Shown here piece after piece: positions 9,101 to 17,980 of a DNA stretch of 64,000 nt. Position numbers and translations under genes: made by a program. Below the pieces are notes generated by a model. That model had not been told where the DNA came from. It saw nothing but the letters and a program-made list of their open reading frames with translations, and made no database searches. Positions within the stretch are counted from its first letter, which is position 1, and every line of letters begins with the position of its first letter. The stretch comes from Blautia luti (lineage in GTDB: Bacteria > Bacillota > Clostridia > Lachnospirales > Lachnospiraceae), in contig NZ_AP028156.1 of NCBI RefSeq assembly GCF_033096465.1, forward strand, positions 298,501-362,500, written 5' to 3'.

Positions 9101-10576
9101 ATGAAAAACAATGGAAAAAAGGCAAGTATCACTGTTTTTCTGGCATTGATCTTAAGCCTTTTACTGTCTCTTATATGTACCAGTATCCAGTCTGTACGGA
9201 TGGCATCTTCCAGAATGCAGATCCTCAATAGCATGGATATAGGACTGTATTCGCTGTTTGGCCAGTATGACAGAAAGCTGCTGGAGGATTATGAGCTGCT
9301 TGCATTGGATGGTTCCATGGGCGGAGGACGGCTGAATCTGGCGGAGATCTGTAATAATCTGGAGTCTTATATGAAACCTGTACTCAGCCAGAATGGGAGA
9401 AAATTGAAACTGAAGCAGAGCGGACTTACAGGATACAGCCTTCTGACTGATCATAACGGAGAGGTTTTTTACCAGCAGATTGTACAGTATATGAGGGACA
9501 CTCTGGGAAGTCAGGGAGTACAGCTTCTCCTTAACAGAATGTCAGAAAGAGAAAGAAAGACACAGGAAGCAGATAAGAATGCCAATACAGCAGAATCAGG
9601 TGATACAGTAGAAAACTATGATTCTGCCATGGATAAGGCTGCCCAGGAAAGTAAGAATGCACAGGAGATTCCTAAAGGGGAATTCTCAACAGGACAGGGA
9701 AATAACTCTGTAGTTCAGCCTCCATCTGCAGTGAAGAATCCTATTACAGTAATAAAGAGAATTATGAAAATGGGCGTTTTGGAATTGGTGCTTCCCCCTG
9801 GAAAAGGGATTTCCGGGAAAGAAATAAATACAGGCACTTTGCTTTCGGGCAGAGAGCAGCAGAAGGGAATGGATATGCCGGATGGGACTACAGCAGAAAA
9901 CAGCTATACAGCCAGCATTCTTTTTCAGCAGTATCTGCTGGATCATCTGGGAAATTATACAGATCCGTCCACTTGTGGCCTGGCATATCAGATGGAATAT
10001 ATTTACGGAGGAAGAGACAATGATATGGATAATCTGAAGAGTGTGGCGGCGAAACTGCTGTTTATCAGGGAAGGAGTAAACTTCGCCTGTCTGATGGCAG
10101 ATACCGGGAAACGTGCGCAGGCAGAGGCACTTGCAACAGCTATAGCAGCAGGCTTTCTGGTTCCTCCGGCAGCAGTGGTGATCGAAACGGCACTTATTCT
10201 GTGCTGGGCTTTCGCAGAGAGTGTCCTGGATGTAAGGGAACTGTTCGCAGGGGGCAGGATTCCGCTGGTAAAAACTTCAGATCAGTGGCAGATTTCTCTG
10301 GTGAATTTATCAGAACTGATGTCGGGTCTGGATACATTCAGGAGAAGTGATGACAGTGGAATGTCCTATGAGGACTATCTGCAGGTTCTGATCCTGACAG
10401 TGCCCAAAGGAAAAAAAGTTCTGCGTTCCATGGATATGATAGAGAATTCCATACGCAGCCAGGGCAGACCTCATTTCTGTCTGGATTCCTGTATCGTGGC
10501 GCTGGAAGCCTTTGCAGATGTGAATGCGGAGAACAGAAAAGATTTTCAGGTAATCCGTCAGTATGCCTATGAATAA
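9101..10576 (+). CDS. DUF5702-like pilus-locus protein
   Basis: 491 residues. An N-terminal membrane anchor (ASITVFLALILSLLLSLICTSIQSVRM) is followed by a long extracytoplasmic part containing a Gln/Asn/Ser-rich disordered region (about 150-230) and a second hydrophobic segment at about 345-370. The N-terminus has the form of a TadE/TadG-type anchored component, and the protein resembles the DUF5702 family found in clostridial Tad loci. Its precise role is unknown; a minor pilin or pilus-associated surface protein is likely from the position. The ATG is preceded by GGGAGAAGGTG. Confidence 0.7.
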   Translation: MKNNGKKASITVFLALILSLLLSLICTSIQSVRMASSRMQILNSMDIGLYSLFGQYDRKLLEDYELLALDGSMGGGRLNLAEICNNLESYMKPVLSQNGRKLKLKQSGLTGYSLLTDHNGEVFYQQIVQYMRDTLGSQGVQLLLNRMSERERKTQEADKNANTAESGDTVENYDSAMDKAAQESKNAQEIPKGEFSTGQGNNSVVQPPSAVKNPITVIKRIMKMGVLELVLPPGKGISGKEINTGTLLSGREQQKGMDMPDGTTAENSYTASILFQQYLLDHLGNYTDPSTCGLAYQMEYIYGGRDNDMDNLKSVAAKLLFIREGVNFACLMADTGKRAQAEALATAIAAGFLVPPAAVVIETALILCWAFAESVLDVRELFAGGRIPLVKTSDQWQISLVNLSELMSGLDTFRRSDDSGMSYEDYLQVLILTVPKGKKVLRSMDMIENSIRSQGRPHFCLDSCIVALEAFADVNAENRKDFQVIRQYAYE

Positions 10577-10620
10577 AAAAGTGTAGAAAATATGCGAAAT
10601 ATGAAAAGAGGTGCGAAAAG

Positions 10621-11430
10621 ATGCTTTTGCAGAAGGAAATGGTGAAATGCGTAAAAGAAATCAACGAAAAGGAACTCAGTAAAAAAGAAAATCAAATAAA
10701 AGAAAGGAGTAACTGCTCTCTGACAACAAAAACAATCTTTTTTCCCCCGAAAAAAAGATACAGGCCTTCTGTGAAAGTATCTTTTTGCACCTCTGTATGG
10801 CGAAGGGCGAGTCTGGCTGTGGAAACTGCACTGGTACTGCCGCTGTTTCTTATGGGCGCAGTGACCATGATCTCGTTTATGGATATCTACAAGGTTCAGA
10901 CGGAGCATCTGAGCAGGCTGTGTGATAAAGTGAAACAGGCGGGAATGTATGCTTATCCTGCAGGACAGAACAGTCTGGAGAATATTGTACTGCCGGATAT
11001 TTATTCCTATGAACCTTTCGGCGGGCTGGTTCCCCTGCCGAAAATGATCACCTGTAATCAGGTAAAAGTTCATGCATGGGTCGGAAAGACATATGAAGAC
11101 ACAGGAGAAAATCAGGAAAACATAGAAAATATGGTTTATATTTCGGAAAGCGGAAGTGTATATCATAAGAATCCGGGATGCAGTTACCTGAATGTGTCAC
11201 TGCGGCAGGTATCAGGGAGCTCCATACTGTCCATGAACAATGCACATGGAGAGCATTATACTGCCTGTGAAACCTGCAGCAGAGGCCAGGAACCTGCAGG
11301 CGTTGTCTACATTACAGGTCAGGGGAACAGGTATCATAATCTGGAGTCCTGCAGTGGGTTGAAGAGAACTGTAAAGCTGGTAAAGGAATCTGAGGTTTCA
11401 GGAATGGGTCCGTGCAGCAGATGCGGATGA
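10621..11430 (+). CDS. TadE-like pseudopilin with duplicated C-terminal Cys/His module
   Basis: 269 residues. A basic ~60-residue N-terminus precedes the pseudopilin signature ASLAVETALVLPLFLMGAV, with the conserved Glu in the hydrophobic helix. The C-terminal ~105 residues hold two copies of a pattern VYxTxxGxxYHxxxxCxxL...CxxC (first GSVYHKNPGCSYL...CETC, second GNRYHNLESCSGL...CSRC). This looks like the small metal-binding module found at the ends of some nucleases and surface proteins; metal binding is inference. The start ATG has AGAGGTG eight bases upstream. It sits between the DUF5702-like gene and the second prepilin peptidase gene. Confidence 0.75.
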   Translation: MLLQKEMVKCVKEINEKELSKKENQIKERSNCSLTTKTIFFPPKKRYRPSVKVSFCTSVWRRASLAVETALVLPLFLMGAVTMISFMDIYKVQTEHLSRLCDKVKQAGMYAYPAGQNSLENIVLPDIYSYEPFGGLVPLPKMITCNQVKVHAWVGKTYEDTGENQENIENMVYISESGSVYHKNPGCSYLNVSLRQVSGSSILSMNNAHGEHYTACETCSRGQEPAGVVYITGQGNRYHNLESCSGLKRTVKLVKESEVSGMGPCSRCG

Positions 11431-11465
11431 TGATAAATATAAAAGAAAGGCAGGACAGGGGATTT

Positions 11466-11885
11466 ATGATAAAAGAAGGGGTTGTACTGGTATTTCTTGG
11501 AATCAGTACCTGGACGGATCTTAGAAAGAGACAGGTGTCTCTGATCATTACCGGTCTTTTTGCAGCAGCAGGGCTGGGATGGATGTTGTATCAGGGAGCA
11601 CTCTCAGCAGAAATTCTGCTTTCTGTCGGCCCGGGAATGTTTTTCCTGGGATTAAGTGTTCTTACAGGAGGAACTGTGGGAATGGGTGATGGATGGATCA
11701 TAACTGCACTGGGAATATTTCTGAAACCGGAAGAATTGTATGAAATGCTTCTGGCAGCAGTCCTGATCAGCGCTGCCTGGTCTGGAATCCTGATGGGGAT
11801 TTTTAAAAAGAAAAGAAATACAGAGATCCCTTTTGTGCCATTTCTGCTGGCCGGATATGCAGGAGGTTTATTTTTATGGAAATAA
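11466..11885 (+). CDS. Second A24-type prepilin peptidase
   Basis: A 139-residue polytopic membrane protein with the A24 aspartates in STWTDLRKRQVS (about residue 17) and GMGDGWII (about residue 76). I chose ATG 11466 because AGGACAGGGG lies directly upstream and an earlier in-frame ATG (11412) would overlap the previous gene. Having two prepilin peptidases in one locus suggests that pilin and pseudopilin leaders are processed by different enzymes, or that one is a dedicated methylase/peptidase variant. Its end overlaps the next gene by ten bases. Confidence 0.78.
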   Translation: MIKEGVVLVFLGISTWTDLRKRQVSLIITGLFAAAGLGWMLYQGALSAEILLSVGPGMFFLGLSVLTGGTVGMGDGWIITALGIFLKPEELYEMLLAAVLISAAWSGILMGIFKKKRNTEIPFVPFLLAGYAGGLFLWK

Positions 11886-12337
11886 AAAGCATCAGAAGAA
11901 CAAATACTGCAAAATTACAGAAAGGAAGCCTGACTGTGGAAGCCGCGTGCGTGATGCCGGTGATCCTTCTGACTTTAACAGGAACACTTTATCTCTGCTT
12001 TCATGTACATAACAGGGCATGGCTGACTTCAGCGGCTTATGAGTCTGCATTATGTGGAAGCATGGAAGGAATAAAAAAGAATGGATCTGCCTGTGATGCG
12101 GCCAGGATGCGCAGTGAAGAACTTGGCAGCACGGGATTTTTCGGGACAGAAAATCTCACAGCACAGACGCATGTGGGGAAGGAAGTGCAGGTTACATATG
12201 ATCTGGATACGGTTTCTCAATACGGCAGTTTCTCCTGGCATGTTCGTGCAGAAGGAAGGGCCAGAATAACAGATCCGATGAAGTATATACGAAAGATCCG
12301 TGCAGCAGCTGCGATCCTGAAAGGAAGGGAGGGATAA
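11876..12337 (+). CDS. TadE-like pseudopilin
   Basis: 153 residues. A basic N-terminus is followed by GSLTVEAACVMPVILLTLTG, the TadE-type pseudopilin signature with Gly before a hydrophobic helix and a Glu six residues after the Gly. The remainder is an extracytoplasmic domain of about 110 residues with no clear motif. AGGAGG (around 11862) serves the ATG, which overlaps the upstream peptidase gene. It is the second TadE-like protein of the locus and is presumably a minor component that primes or caps the pilus. Confidence 0.8.
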   Translation: MEIKSIRRTNTAKLQKGSLTVEAACVMPVILLTLTGTLYLCFHVHNRAWLTSAAYESALCGSMEGIKKNGSACDAARMRSEELGSTGFFGTENLTAQTHVGKEVQVTYDLDTVSQYGSFSWHVRAEGRARITDPMKYIRKIRAAAAILKGREG

Positions 12338-12338
12338 G

Positions 12339-13772
12339 GTGAAAACAGAGTATAAAAGAGACATGAACCATAATTACCTGATCCTTTATGGGGAAGAGGA
12401 GATCAATACAGATTCCTATCAGGTGCGGATGCTGGTAGGAAATATCATTCCCTCTCTTCTGAAATGCCGGATACAGGGAATGGACGGGAAATTTATGGTG
12501 TATTTCGATATTACATCCAGACAGGCGCTGAACAGATTATATGAAGAGAAGAAAATGGGGATCGAAGATCTGAGACGCATTTTCGGCGGATTCGTAAAGG
12601 TGATGGAGGATACCGCAGAGTATCTGATGAATCCGGGACAGCTGGTACTGGCACCGGAATACATCTTTACAGATATGGAAGAGGGGCAGGTTTATTTCTG
12701 CCTGATGCCTGGATATGACAGAGATATCAAAGAGCAGTTTCAGGCACTTACGGAATACATTCTGCCGAAAATTGACCATGAAGACGGCGTTGCAGTTATG
12801 CTTGGGTATGGAGTTTACAGAAGAGCGATGGAGAACAGTTTTCATCTGGAACATATTAAAGAAGAATTATATAAACTTCCTGAAGAGCGGGAAATTCCGT
12901 CAGCAGAAGAAAAGGATCTGTTCGGGGATGAACAGAGAATGGAGCCGGAAGAAAAGGATCGGTTGGAGAATGACAGAATAGAATTTGTGCGTGAAAACAG
13001 AGCTCCGGAGATAAAGAACAGTGCAGGGCAATCTCTACGGAAAGTACTGCCGGCAGCAGTCAGTCTTGTTATTCTGGCAGGTATTGCAGCAGCTACGGTG
13101 ATGGGGTATCTGCCATATCTGGAAACAGGAGTTTTACTGGGGGCAGCGCTGCTGATACTAATGGCGGCGATGGGAATTTCATGGATCATGAAAAGGCGGA
13201 CAAAAGAAACGCCTTCTTCTGCACAGAAATCCCGGAGGCAGAAAGAAGGACAAACAGAATACGGAGACTCAGAACTTTTCGGGAAAAACAGTGATTTTCT
13301 GCATAAAAAAGAATCTCCAAAAGTATTCGAGAGAACAGAAAATAATGGAAATGCAGAGCTATTTCAGGAAGAAAGAAGCGTATATGGAGGCATGGAATCT
13401 GTTCAGAAAGAAAAAAAGAGTATGTGTAATGGGAATTTCGGAGAAACCATGGTTCTTTCGGCAGCAGTAACGTCAGGTCCGGCAAGTTTCGTAAGCAGGG
13501 AACCGGGAGAACTGGCAACTATATATCTTCAGGAAGACCTGACAGTGGTAGGAAAGCTTGCCAATGCCTGTGATGCAGTCATAGATCTTCCCACAGTGAG
13601 CAGGATCCATGCGAAGATCCGGAAAAAAGAAGAGGGGTATTACCTTACTGATATGAATTCCAGAAATGGAACTATGGTAAACGGCCGCCTGCTCCTGCCG
13701 GATGAAGAGTACAGACTGCAGAATGAGGATGAGGTGGATTTCGCCCAGGCAAGATATGTGTTTCTGGAATAG
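12339..13772 (+). CDS. DUF6382-FHA domain membrane protein
   Basis: 477 residues starting at GTG one base after the previous stop, with GGAAGGGAGGG upstream. The first ~190 residues match the DUF6382 family often paired with FHA domains in Lachnospiraceae. Two membrane helices follow at about 230-285, then a disordered charged linker and a C-terminal FHA domain (about 395-477) with the phosphothreonine-binding pattern VSRIHAKI...MNSRNGTMVNG. FHA domains read Ser/Thr phosphorylation, so this may tie pilus assembly to a Hanks-type kinase encoded elsewhere. It closes the pilus operon; a promoter for the rhomboid gene follows. Confidence 0.85.
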   Translation: MKTEYKRDMNHNYLILYGEEEINTDSYQVRMLVGNIIPSLLKCRIQGMDGKFMVYFDITSRQALNRLYEEKKMGIEDLRRIFGGFVKVMEDTAEYLMNPGQLVLAPEYIFTDMEEGQVYFCLMPGYDRDIKEQFQALTEYILPKIDHEDGVAVMLGYGVYRRAMENSFHLEHIKEELYKLPEEREIPSAEEKDLFGDEQRMEPEEKDRLENDRIEFVRENRAPEIKNSAGQSLRKVLPAAVSLVILAGIAAATVMGYLPYLETGVLLGAALLILMAAMGISWIMKRRTKETPSSAQKSRRQKEGQTEYGDSELFGKNSDFLHKKESPKVFERTENNGNAELFQEERSVYGGMESVQKEKKSMCNGNFGETMVLSAAVTSGPASFVSREPGELATIYLQEDLTVVGKLANACDAVIDLPTVSRIHAKIRKKEEGYYLTDMNSRNGTMVNGRLLLPDEEYRLQNEDEVDFAQARYVFLE

Positions 13773-13799
13773 AGACATGTCTGTTAAAGAATAAAGGTT

Positions 13800-13828
13800 T
13801 TGTAAATTCTTGCGTTTTTTGGTACAAT
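13800..13828 (+). promoter_or_regulatory. Sigma-A-type promoter for the rhomboid gene
   Basis: TTGTAA (13800-13805) and TACAAT (13823-13828) are separated by 17 bp. The promoter lies between the FHA gene stop and the GTG start at 13862, so the rhomboid gene can be transcribed apart from the pilus operon. Confidence 0.6.
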
Positions 13829-13861
13829 TACAGAAGATACTGAATAGAAAAGAGGTTAAAT

Positions 13862-14476
13862 GTGGAAGAACTGAAAAAAGAGCCTGTAACAGTCTTTTTG
13901 ATCCTGGTCAATGCGCTGGTTTTTCTTGTAGTAGAATTCACAGGAGGATCTGGGGACACCCTGCACATGCTGCAATGCGGAGCTGCTTATACCCCATCCA
14001 TTCTGGACGGGGAGTATTTTCGGATATTTACCTGCATGTTCCTGCATTTCGGAGCGAAGCATCTGGGAAATAATATGCTGGTGCTTTTTGTTCTGGGAGG
14101 AAGGATGGAACGTACTGTGGGACGGATCCGTTATCTTCTGATCTATCTTCTGGGAGGTATGGGCGGCAATATCCTCTGTCTTCTTCTGGAGATGAGAAGC
14201 GGCGATTTCGCTGTGTCAGCAGGTGCCTCCGGAGCGGTCTTTGCTGTAATGGGAGCGATGATCTATGCTGTGATCAGAGGAAAGGGACATGTAGAAGATC
14301 TTTCTACCAGGCAGGTGCTGATCATGGCAGCGTTTTCTCTTTACTTTGGCTTCACCAGTGAAGGCGTGGATAATGCAGCCCATGTAGGCGGACTGATCTG
14401 TGGATTTATACTGGCAGTACTTCTGTATCATCCAGGAAAATATGAAAGGCAGAACCCTGACCAGGTGTGCTTGTAA
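13862..14476 (+). CDS. Rhomboid-family intramembrane serine protease
   Basis: 204 residues, GTG start with AAGAGG upstream. Six hydrophobic segments are visible. The catalytic Ser is in SAGASGAVFA (about residue 121) and the catalytic His in AAHVGGLICG (about 173), with the oxyanion Asn in LGNNMLV. Rhomboids cut membrane proteins within or near their helices. Its place directly after the pilus locus makes pilins or TadE-like anchors possible substrates, but that is a guess. The last 71 bp overlap the 3' end of the opposing histidine kinase gene. Confidence 0.92.
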   Translation: MEELKKEPVTVFLILVNALVFLVVEFTGGSGDTLHMLQCGAAYTPSILDGEYFRIFTCMFLHFGAKHLGNNMLVLFVLGGRMERTVGRIRYLLIYLLGGMGGNILCLLLEMRSGDFAVSAGASGAVFAVMGAMIYAVIRGKGHVEDLSTRQVLIMAAFSLYFGFTSEGVDNAAHVGGLICGFILAVLLYHPGKYERQNPDQVCL

Positions 14477-15101
14477 GCGTAATGTGTCCATGATGTGCGA
14501 GAACAATCTCCTGAACAACTGTAAGTCCGAGACCGGTTCCTTCCGGTTTATAGGTAACAAATGGCGTCCAGACATGCTGAAGCTGATCCTGTGTCATCCC
14601 GCAGCCATTATCACTGATGGAGATACAGATTCCATTGTCATTTTTACGGAGACAGGCGGTGATCCTGCCTTTGGGATGATCGATGGCCTCACAGGAATTA
14701 CGGATAAGATTCAGTAATGCCTGACGCATTTTGATCCGGTCAATAAAAACAGGGGAGGAAATCTCTTCCAGATGACTTTCCAGTGTGATCCCCAGATAAT
14801 CCAGTGTGTGTTTTTCGCTGGAGAGGACTTGCCGCAGGAAATCTGTGGGATTGGTGGGGATTGGGGAAATGGTTCCGGCATGGCTGAAGTCGGAAATCTG
14901 ATTCAGAAGCTCCCTGACGTAATCCAGATTATCTGTCAGGCTGTCCCAGCCCTGCCAGGTGCAGATCTCGGGATGAGAGGACGCCATAAGCTGCAGTTCA
15001 CTGACAATCAGGGCGATGGGATTACGTATTTCGTGTCCAAGTTTGGATAAGGTCATCTGAAATTCTTTTTTTAATTGTTCTGCTGTACTTTCAGTCTGCA
15101 T
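14406..15101 (-). CDS. Orphan soluble histidine kinase
   Basis: 231 residues. The start is ATG 15101, preceded by GAGGTGAT (15106-15113 on the opposite strand); earlier in-frame starts lack a ribosome site. A HisKA-type dimerisation helix carries the phospho-acceptor His in SKLGHEIRNP, followed by a HATPase_c domain with N box (NLIRNSCEAI), G1 (DNGCGM) and G2 (GTGLGL). There is no membrane helix, PAS or other sensor, and no response regulator gene nearby. This is the form of kinases that feed a shared phosphorelay such as Spo0F/Spo0A or directly Spo0A in clostridia; partner unknown. Confidence 0.88.
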   Translation of the reverse strand: MQTESTAEQLKKEFQMTLSKLGHEIRNPIALIVSELQLMASSHPEICTWQGWDSLTDNLDYVRELLNQISDFSHAGTISPIPTNPTDFLRQVLSSEKHTLDYLGITLESHLEEISSPVFIDRIKMRQALLNLIRNSCEAIDHPKGRITACLRKNDNGICISISDNGCGMTQDQLQHVWTPFVTYKPEGTGLGLTVVQEIVLAHHGHITLTSTPGQGSAFHIFLDDTEVLPV

Positions 15102-15297
15102 ATGTATCACCTCAGGGAAAGTGTACCACTGAGACAGCAGGATCATCAATCAGTTTCGTAGTGGAAAAATCGTATAGTTTCGCTGTAATTATTGCACAGA
15201 CGAGGGATTTTGACGTAAAATGTCCGTATACGCAATGCGAAATTATGCGTGAAAGAAAAATAAATTCAACAAAATTTAATGAAAGAGGGAATTAAAA

Positions 15298-15711
15298 ATG
15301 GATAATTGTATTTTCTGTAAAATCGCTAATGGAGAAATACCGGCTGCAACTCTTTATGAAGATGAAGATTTCAGGGTGATCCTGGACCTGGGACCTGCAA
15401 GTAAAGGCCACGCACTGATCCTGCCTAAGGCTCATGTAGCGAATATTTATGAACTGTCAGATGACATGGCAGCCAAGGCTATGGTTTTGGCGAAGAAGAT
15501 GGCATCAGCTATGACAGAAGCGCTGAAATGTGACGGTTTCAATATTGTGCAGAATAACGGGGAGTGCGCCGGCCAGACAGTATTCCATTTCCATATGCAC
15601 CTGATTCCGAGATACAATGGAGATACTGTAGGCATCACATGGAAACCGGGTGAATTAACAGATGAAGATAAAGAGGAGATCCTGTCAAAGGTAAAGGCAC
15701 AGCTTGCCTGA
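15298..15711 (+). CDS. HIT family nucleotide-binding hydrolase
   Basis: 137 residues with the histidine triad HFHMHLIPR at about residues 97-105 and the N-terminal CIFCKIANGEIPA typical of Hit/HinT proteins, which hydrolyse nucleoside phosphoramidates or dinucleotide polyphosphates. The two N-terminal cysteines suggest a bound zinc as in Bacillus Hit. The ribosome site GAGGGA precedes the ATG. The gene is followed 21 nt later by the sigma-factor gene, so the two may share a transcript. The in vivo substrate cannot be told from sequence. Confidence 0.93.
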   Translation: MDNCIFCKIANGEIPAATLYEDEDFRVILDLGPASKGHALILPKAHVANIYELSDDMAAKAMVLAKKMASAMTEALKCDGFNIVQNNGECAGQTVFHFHMHLIPRYNGDTVGITWKPGELTDEDKEEILSKVKAQLA

Positions 15712-15732
15712 CCCCGAGACTTTATACAAAAG

Positions 15733-16269
15733 ATGAAAAACACGGAGTTTGGAGCCATCTACGCCAGATACCGTGCCCGTTCAAAGCGGCTCGCAAGAGC
15801 AATTCTGAAGAATGAAGATGAGGCAGAAGACGTCTGCCATGACGTATTCGTAAAACTGTATAAAATGGGAGAGGAATTTGATACGTCCAGTGAGAAAAAG
15901 ATGGAATCATGGATACTCACCACGACTGAGCGCACAGCGTTGGATTATTACAAAAAAGGATACAGGAAACATGAATATGCAGATTCAGATGAAATTGAGA
16001 GAGCGGCAGAAGTGCTTGCACAGAGCAGAAGCACTGTAGATGAAGTAATAGAAGTAATTGAAGCACATGATTCTGTGGGAGCGATTTTCAGGGAACTCAG
16101 ACGCAGGAATGAGAGAAACTACGAAATCTATGTCAGAGTCAAGTTATGCCATATGCCGCCGGAAACCGTGGCACGACAATTTCATACTACATCCAATAAT
16201 GTGAACAATATTGTCATGCGCACGAAGCGGTGGCTTATGAAAGAATATGACAGAAATTCAGATCTCTGA
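15733..16269 (+). CDS. ECF-like RNA polymerase sigma factor
   Basis: 178 residues. The N-terminal half fits sigma region 2 (KNEDEAEDVCHDVFVKLYKM is the recognisable core-binding/-10 stretch). The C-terminal half has a region 4-like helix-turn-helix (MPPETVARQFHTTSNNVNNIVMRTKRW). There is no adjacent co-transcribed anti-sigma gene. The only candidate is the one-helix acidic protein at 17.5 kb, separated by murG on the other strand. No strong ribosome site precedes the ATG, suggesting low or coupled translation from the HIT gene. Its regulon cannot be inferred. Confidence 0.8.
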   Translation: MKNTEFGAIYARYRARSKRLARAILKNEDEAEDVCHDVFVKLYKMGEEFDTSSEKKMESWILTTTERTALDYYKKGYRKHEYADSDEIERAAEVLAQSRSTVDEVIEVIEAHDSVGAIFRELRRRNERNYEIYVRVKLCHMPPETVARQFHTTSNNVNNIVMRTKRWLMKEYDRNSDL

Positions 16270-16289
16270 GAACAGAGGGAACAGTATGT

Positions 16290-17357
16290 TTATCTGGCGG
16301 CACATTCCTCGATGAGTTCCGTGATCTTTTCGATAGAATTCATATGACTGCTTCCTGACATTGCATCAATGTAGGTCTGGCGGTTATTATAAAGCTGGCG
16401 GATGGAATCCAGAAGCTTTTCTTCTGTGATCTCTTCTTCTTCCAGAACCATGCTGAAGCCCTGACGTTCGAAAGAACGGGCATTTAAGATCTGGTCTCCA
16501 CGGCTGGCATTTGCTGACAGGGGAATAAGAAGATTTGGTTTCTTAAGGGCATTGATCTCACAGATCGCGTTGGCGCCTGCACGGGAAATTACCACATCTG
16601 CCAGTGCAAACATATCTGCCAGTTCCTGTTTGATATATTCATACTGAACATAGCCTTCTGTGCCATTCAGGCTTTCGTCCATTTTTCCTTTTCCACAGAG
16701 GTGGATCACCTGGAATTCTTTCAGAAGATTCGGAAGGATGCGGCGGATATTTTCATTGACGGAAGCTGCGCCCAGACTGCCTCCGATCACCATAAGTACG
16801 GGCTTGCTGTCTGTGAAACCACAGAATTTTCTGGCTGCTTCTTTATCACCGCTCAGAAGTTCCTGACGGATTGGTGTACCGGTAAGGACAGCTTTATCAG
16901 CAGGAAGGCTGCTGACAGTTTCAGGGAAATTACAGCATACCTTTGCAGCGGAAGGAATGCAGAGTTTGTTTGCAAGTCCTGGTGTCATGTCAGATTCATG
17001 GATGATGGCAGGAATTTTGCATTTTTTAGCTGCGATGACTACGGGAACAGTAACGAATCCACCCTTGGAGAAGACAACATCCGGTTTTAACTGTTTCAAC
17101 AGTTTCTTAGCTTCTCCGAAACCTTTCAGAACACGGAACGGGTCGGTGAAATTTTTCACATCAAAGTAACGTCTTAATTTACCGGAGGAAATGCCGTAAT
17201 AAGGAATGTGCATTTCTTCGATAAGTTTCTTTTCAATTCCGTCATAAGAGCCGATATAGGAAATTTCATATCCCAGTTCTTGCAGACGGGGAATCAAGGC
17301 AATATTTGGAGTAACATGACCGGCGGTACCGCCACCGGTGAGTACGATATGTTTCAT
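16290..17357 (-). CDS. murG: MurG, UDP-GlcNAc:undecaprenyl-PP-MurNAc-pentapeptide transferase
   Basis: 355 residues of the GT28 family. It adds GlcNAc to lipid I to give lipid II on the cytoplasmic face of the membrane. The glycine-rich N-terminus ([18 protein letters not shown]) and the UDP-binding stretches [11 protein letters not shown] and [11 protein letters not shown] are intact. I chose ATG 17357, preceded by AGGAGGATC, over an ATG six codons earlier. The gene stands alone, outside any division and cell-wall cluster, as is usual in Lachnospiraceae; murC is about 20 kb away in this window. Confidence 0.95.
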   Translation of the reverse strand: MKHIVLTGGGTAGHVTPNIALIPRLQELGYEISYIGSYDGIEKKLIEEMHIPYYGISSGKLRRYFDVKNFTDPFRVLKGFGEAKKLLKQLKPDVVFSKGGFVTVPVVIAAKKCKIPAIIHESDMTPGLANKLCIPSAAKVCCNFPETVSSLPADKAVLTGTPIRQELLSGDKEAARKFCGFTDSKPVLMVIGGSLGAASVNENIRRILPNLLKEFQVIHLCGKGKMDESLNGTEGYVQYEYIKQELADMFALADVVISRAGANAICEINALKKPNLLIPLSANASRGDQILNARSFERQGFSMVLEEEEITEEKLLDSIRQLYNNRQTYIDAMSGSSHMNSIEKITELIEECAAR

Positions 17358-17461
17358 AAGGATCCTCCTGATCATTTCGAAATAAAATAGAATAAAATGC
17401 CCTTTCAGAGCAGAAATTCTATCTTTAATATGAACCAGTACAGGAGAATTGTCAAGGAAAG

Positions 17462-17980
17462 TTGGAGATTATGAGAGATAAAATAAGCAGGTACAGAAGC
17501 GAAGAAGAGACAGACAAACTGCTGGAAGAACAGTTCATCAGAGAGGCAGAAGAGATGGAAGCACGGATACTGAGAGCAGCAGGGGCAGACCCCATGGAAG
17601 AGCCGCCTGAAGAATCCCAGGAAGAAATCAGCGCAGGATATGACCGTGTGATCGCCACCCTGAAAGCCAGCGGTGAATACCGGGAGGAAACAGAGGATCG
17701 TAAGCTTCTGGGATTTCAGGAATGGAAGAAAGAGATTGCCAGAGAACAGAAATTGTTTGAGAGAGCCGGTATTGCAGCAGTGAGCCTTCTGATCGTGTTT
17801 ATGGCGGGAATGACAATAACAGCAGATAATACTTCTGCTCTGGAAGCTTCCAGAGCCATGTTTCATATAGAGAAACATGTGGAATCTGACGATCATCTTT
17901 CAGAAGAAACCAAAGAAGAAGCAAAAGAAAAATCCATAGAAGAACCAGAAGAACTAACAGAGGAATCCGCAGGAAAATAA
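17462..17980 (+). CDS. Acidic single-helix membrane protein of unknown function
   Basis: About 170 residues. The N-terminal ~100 residues are highly acidic and coiled-coil-like ([20 protein letters not shown]). One membrane helix lies at about 105-122 ([17 protein letters not shown]), and an acidic Glu/Ser tail of ~45 residues is probably outside. Start is TTG 17462 or, as likely, ATG 17471 with GGAG four bases upstream. The layout (cytoplasmic domain, one helix, outer tail) is that of many anti-sigma factors, and the sigma gene lies 1.2 kb upstream, but no anti-sigma motif is recognisable. I do not assign a function. Confidence 0.6.
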   Translation: MEIMRDKISRYRSEEETDKLLEEQFIREAEEMEARILRAAGADPMEEPPEESQEEISAGYDRVIATLKASGEYREETEDRKLLGFQEWKKEIAREQKLFERAGIAAVSLLIVFMAGMTITADNTSALEASRAMFHIEKHVESDDHLSEETKEEAKEKSIEEPEELTEESAGK

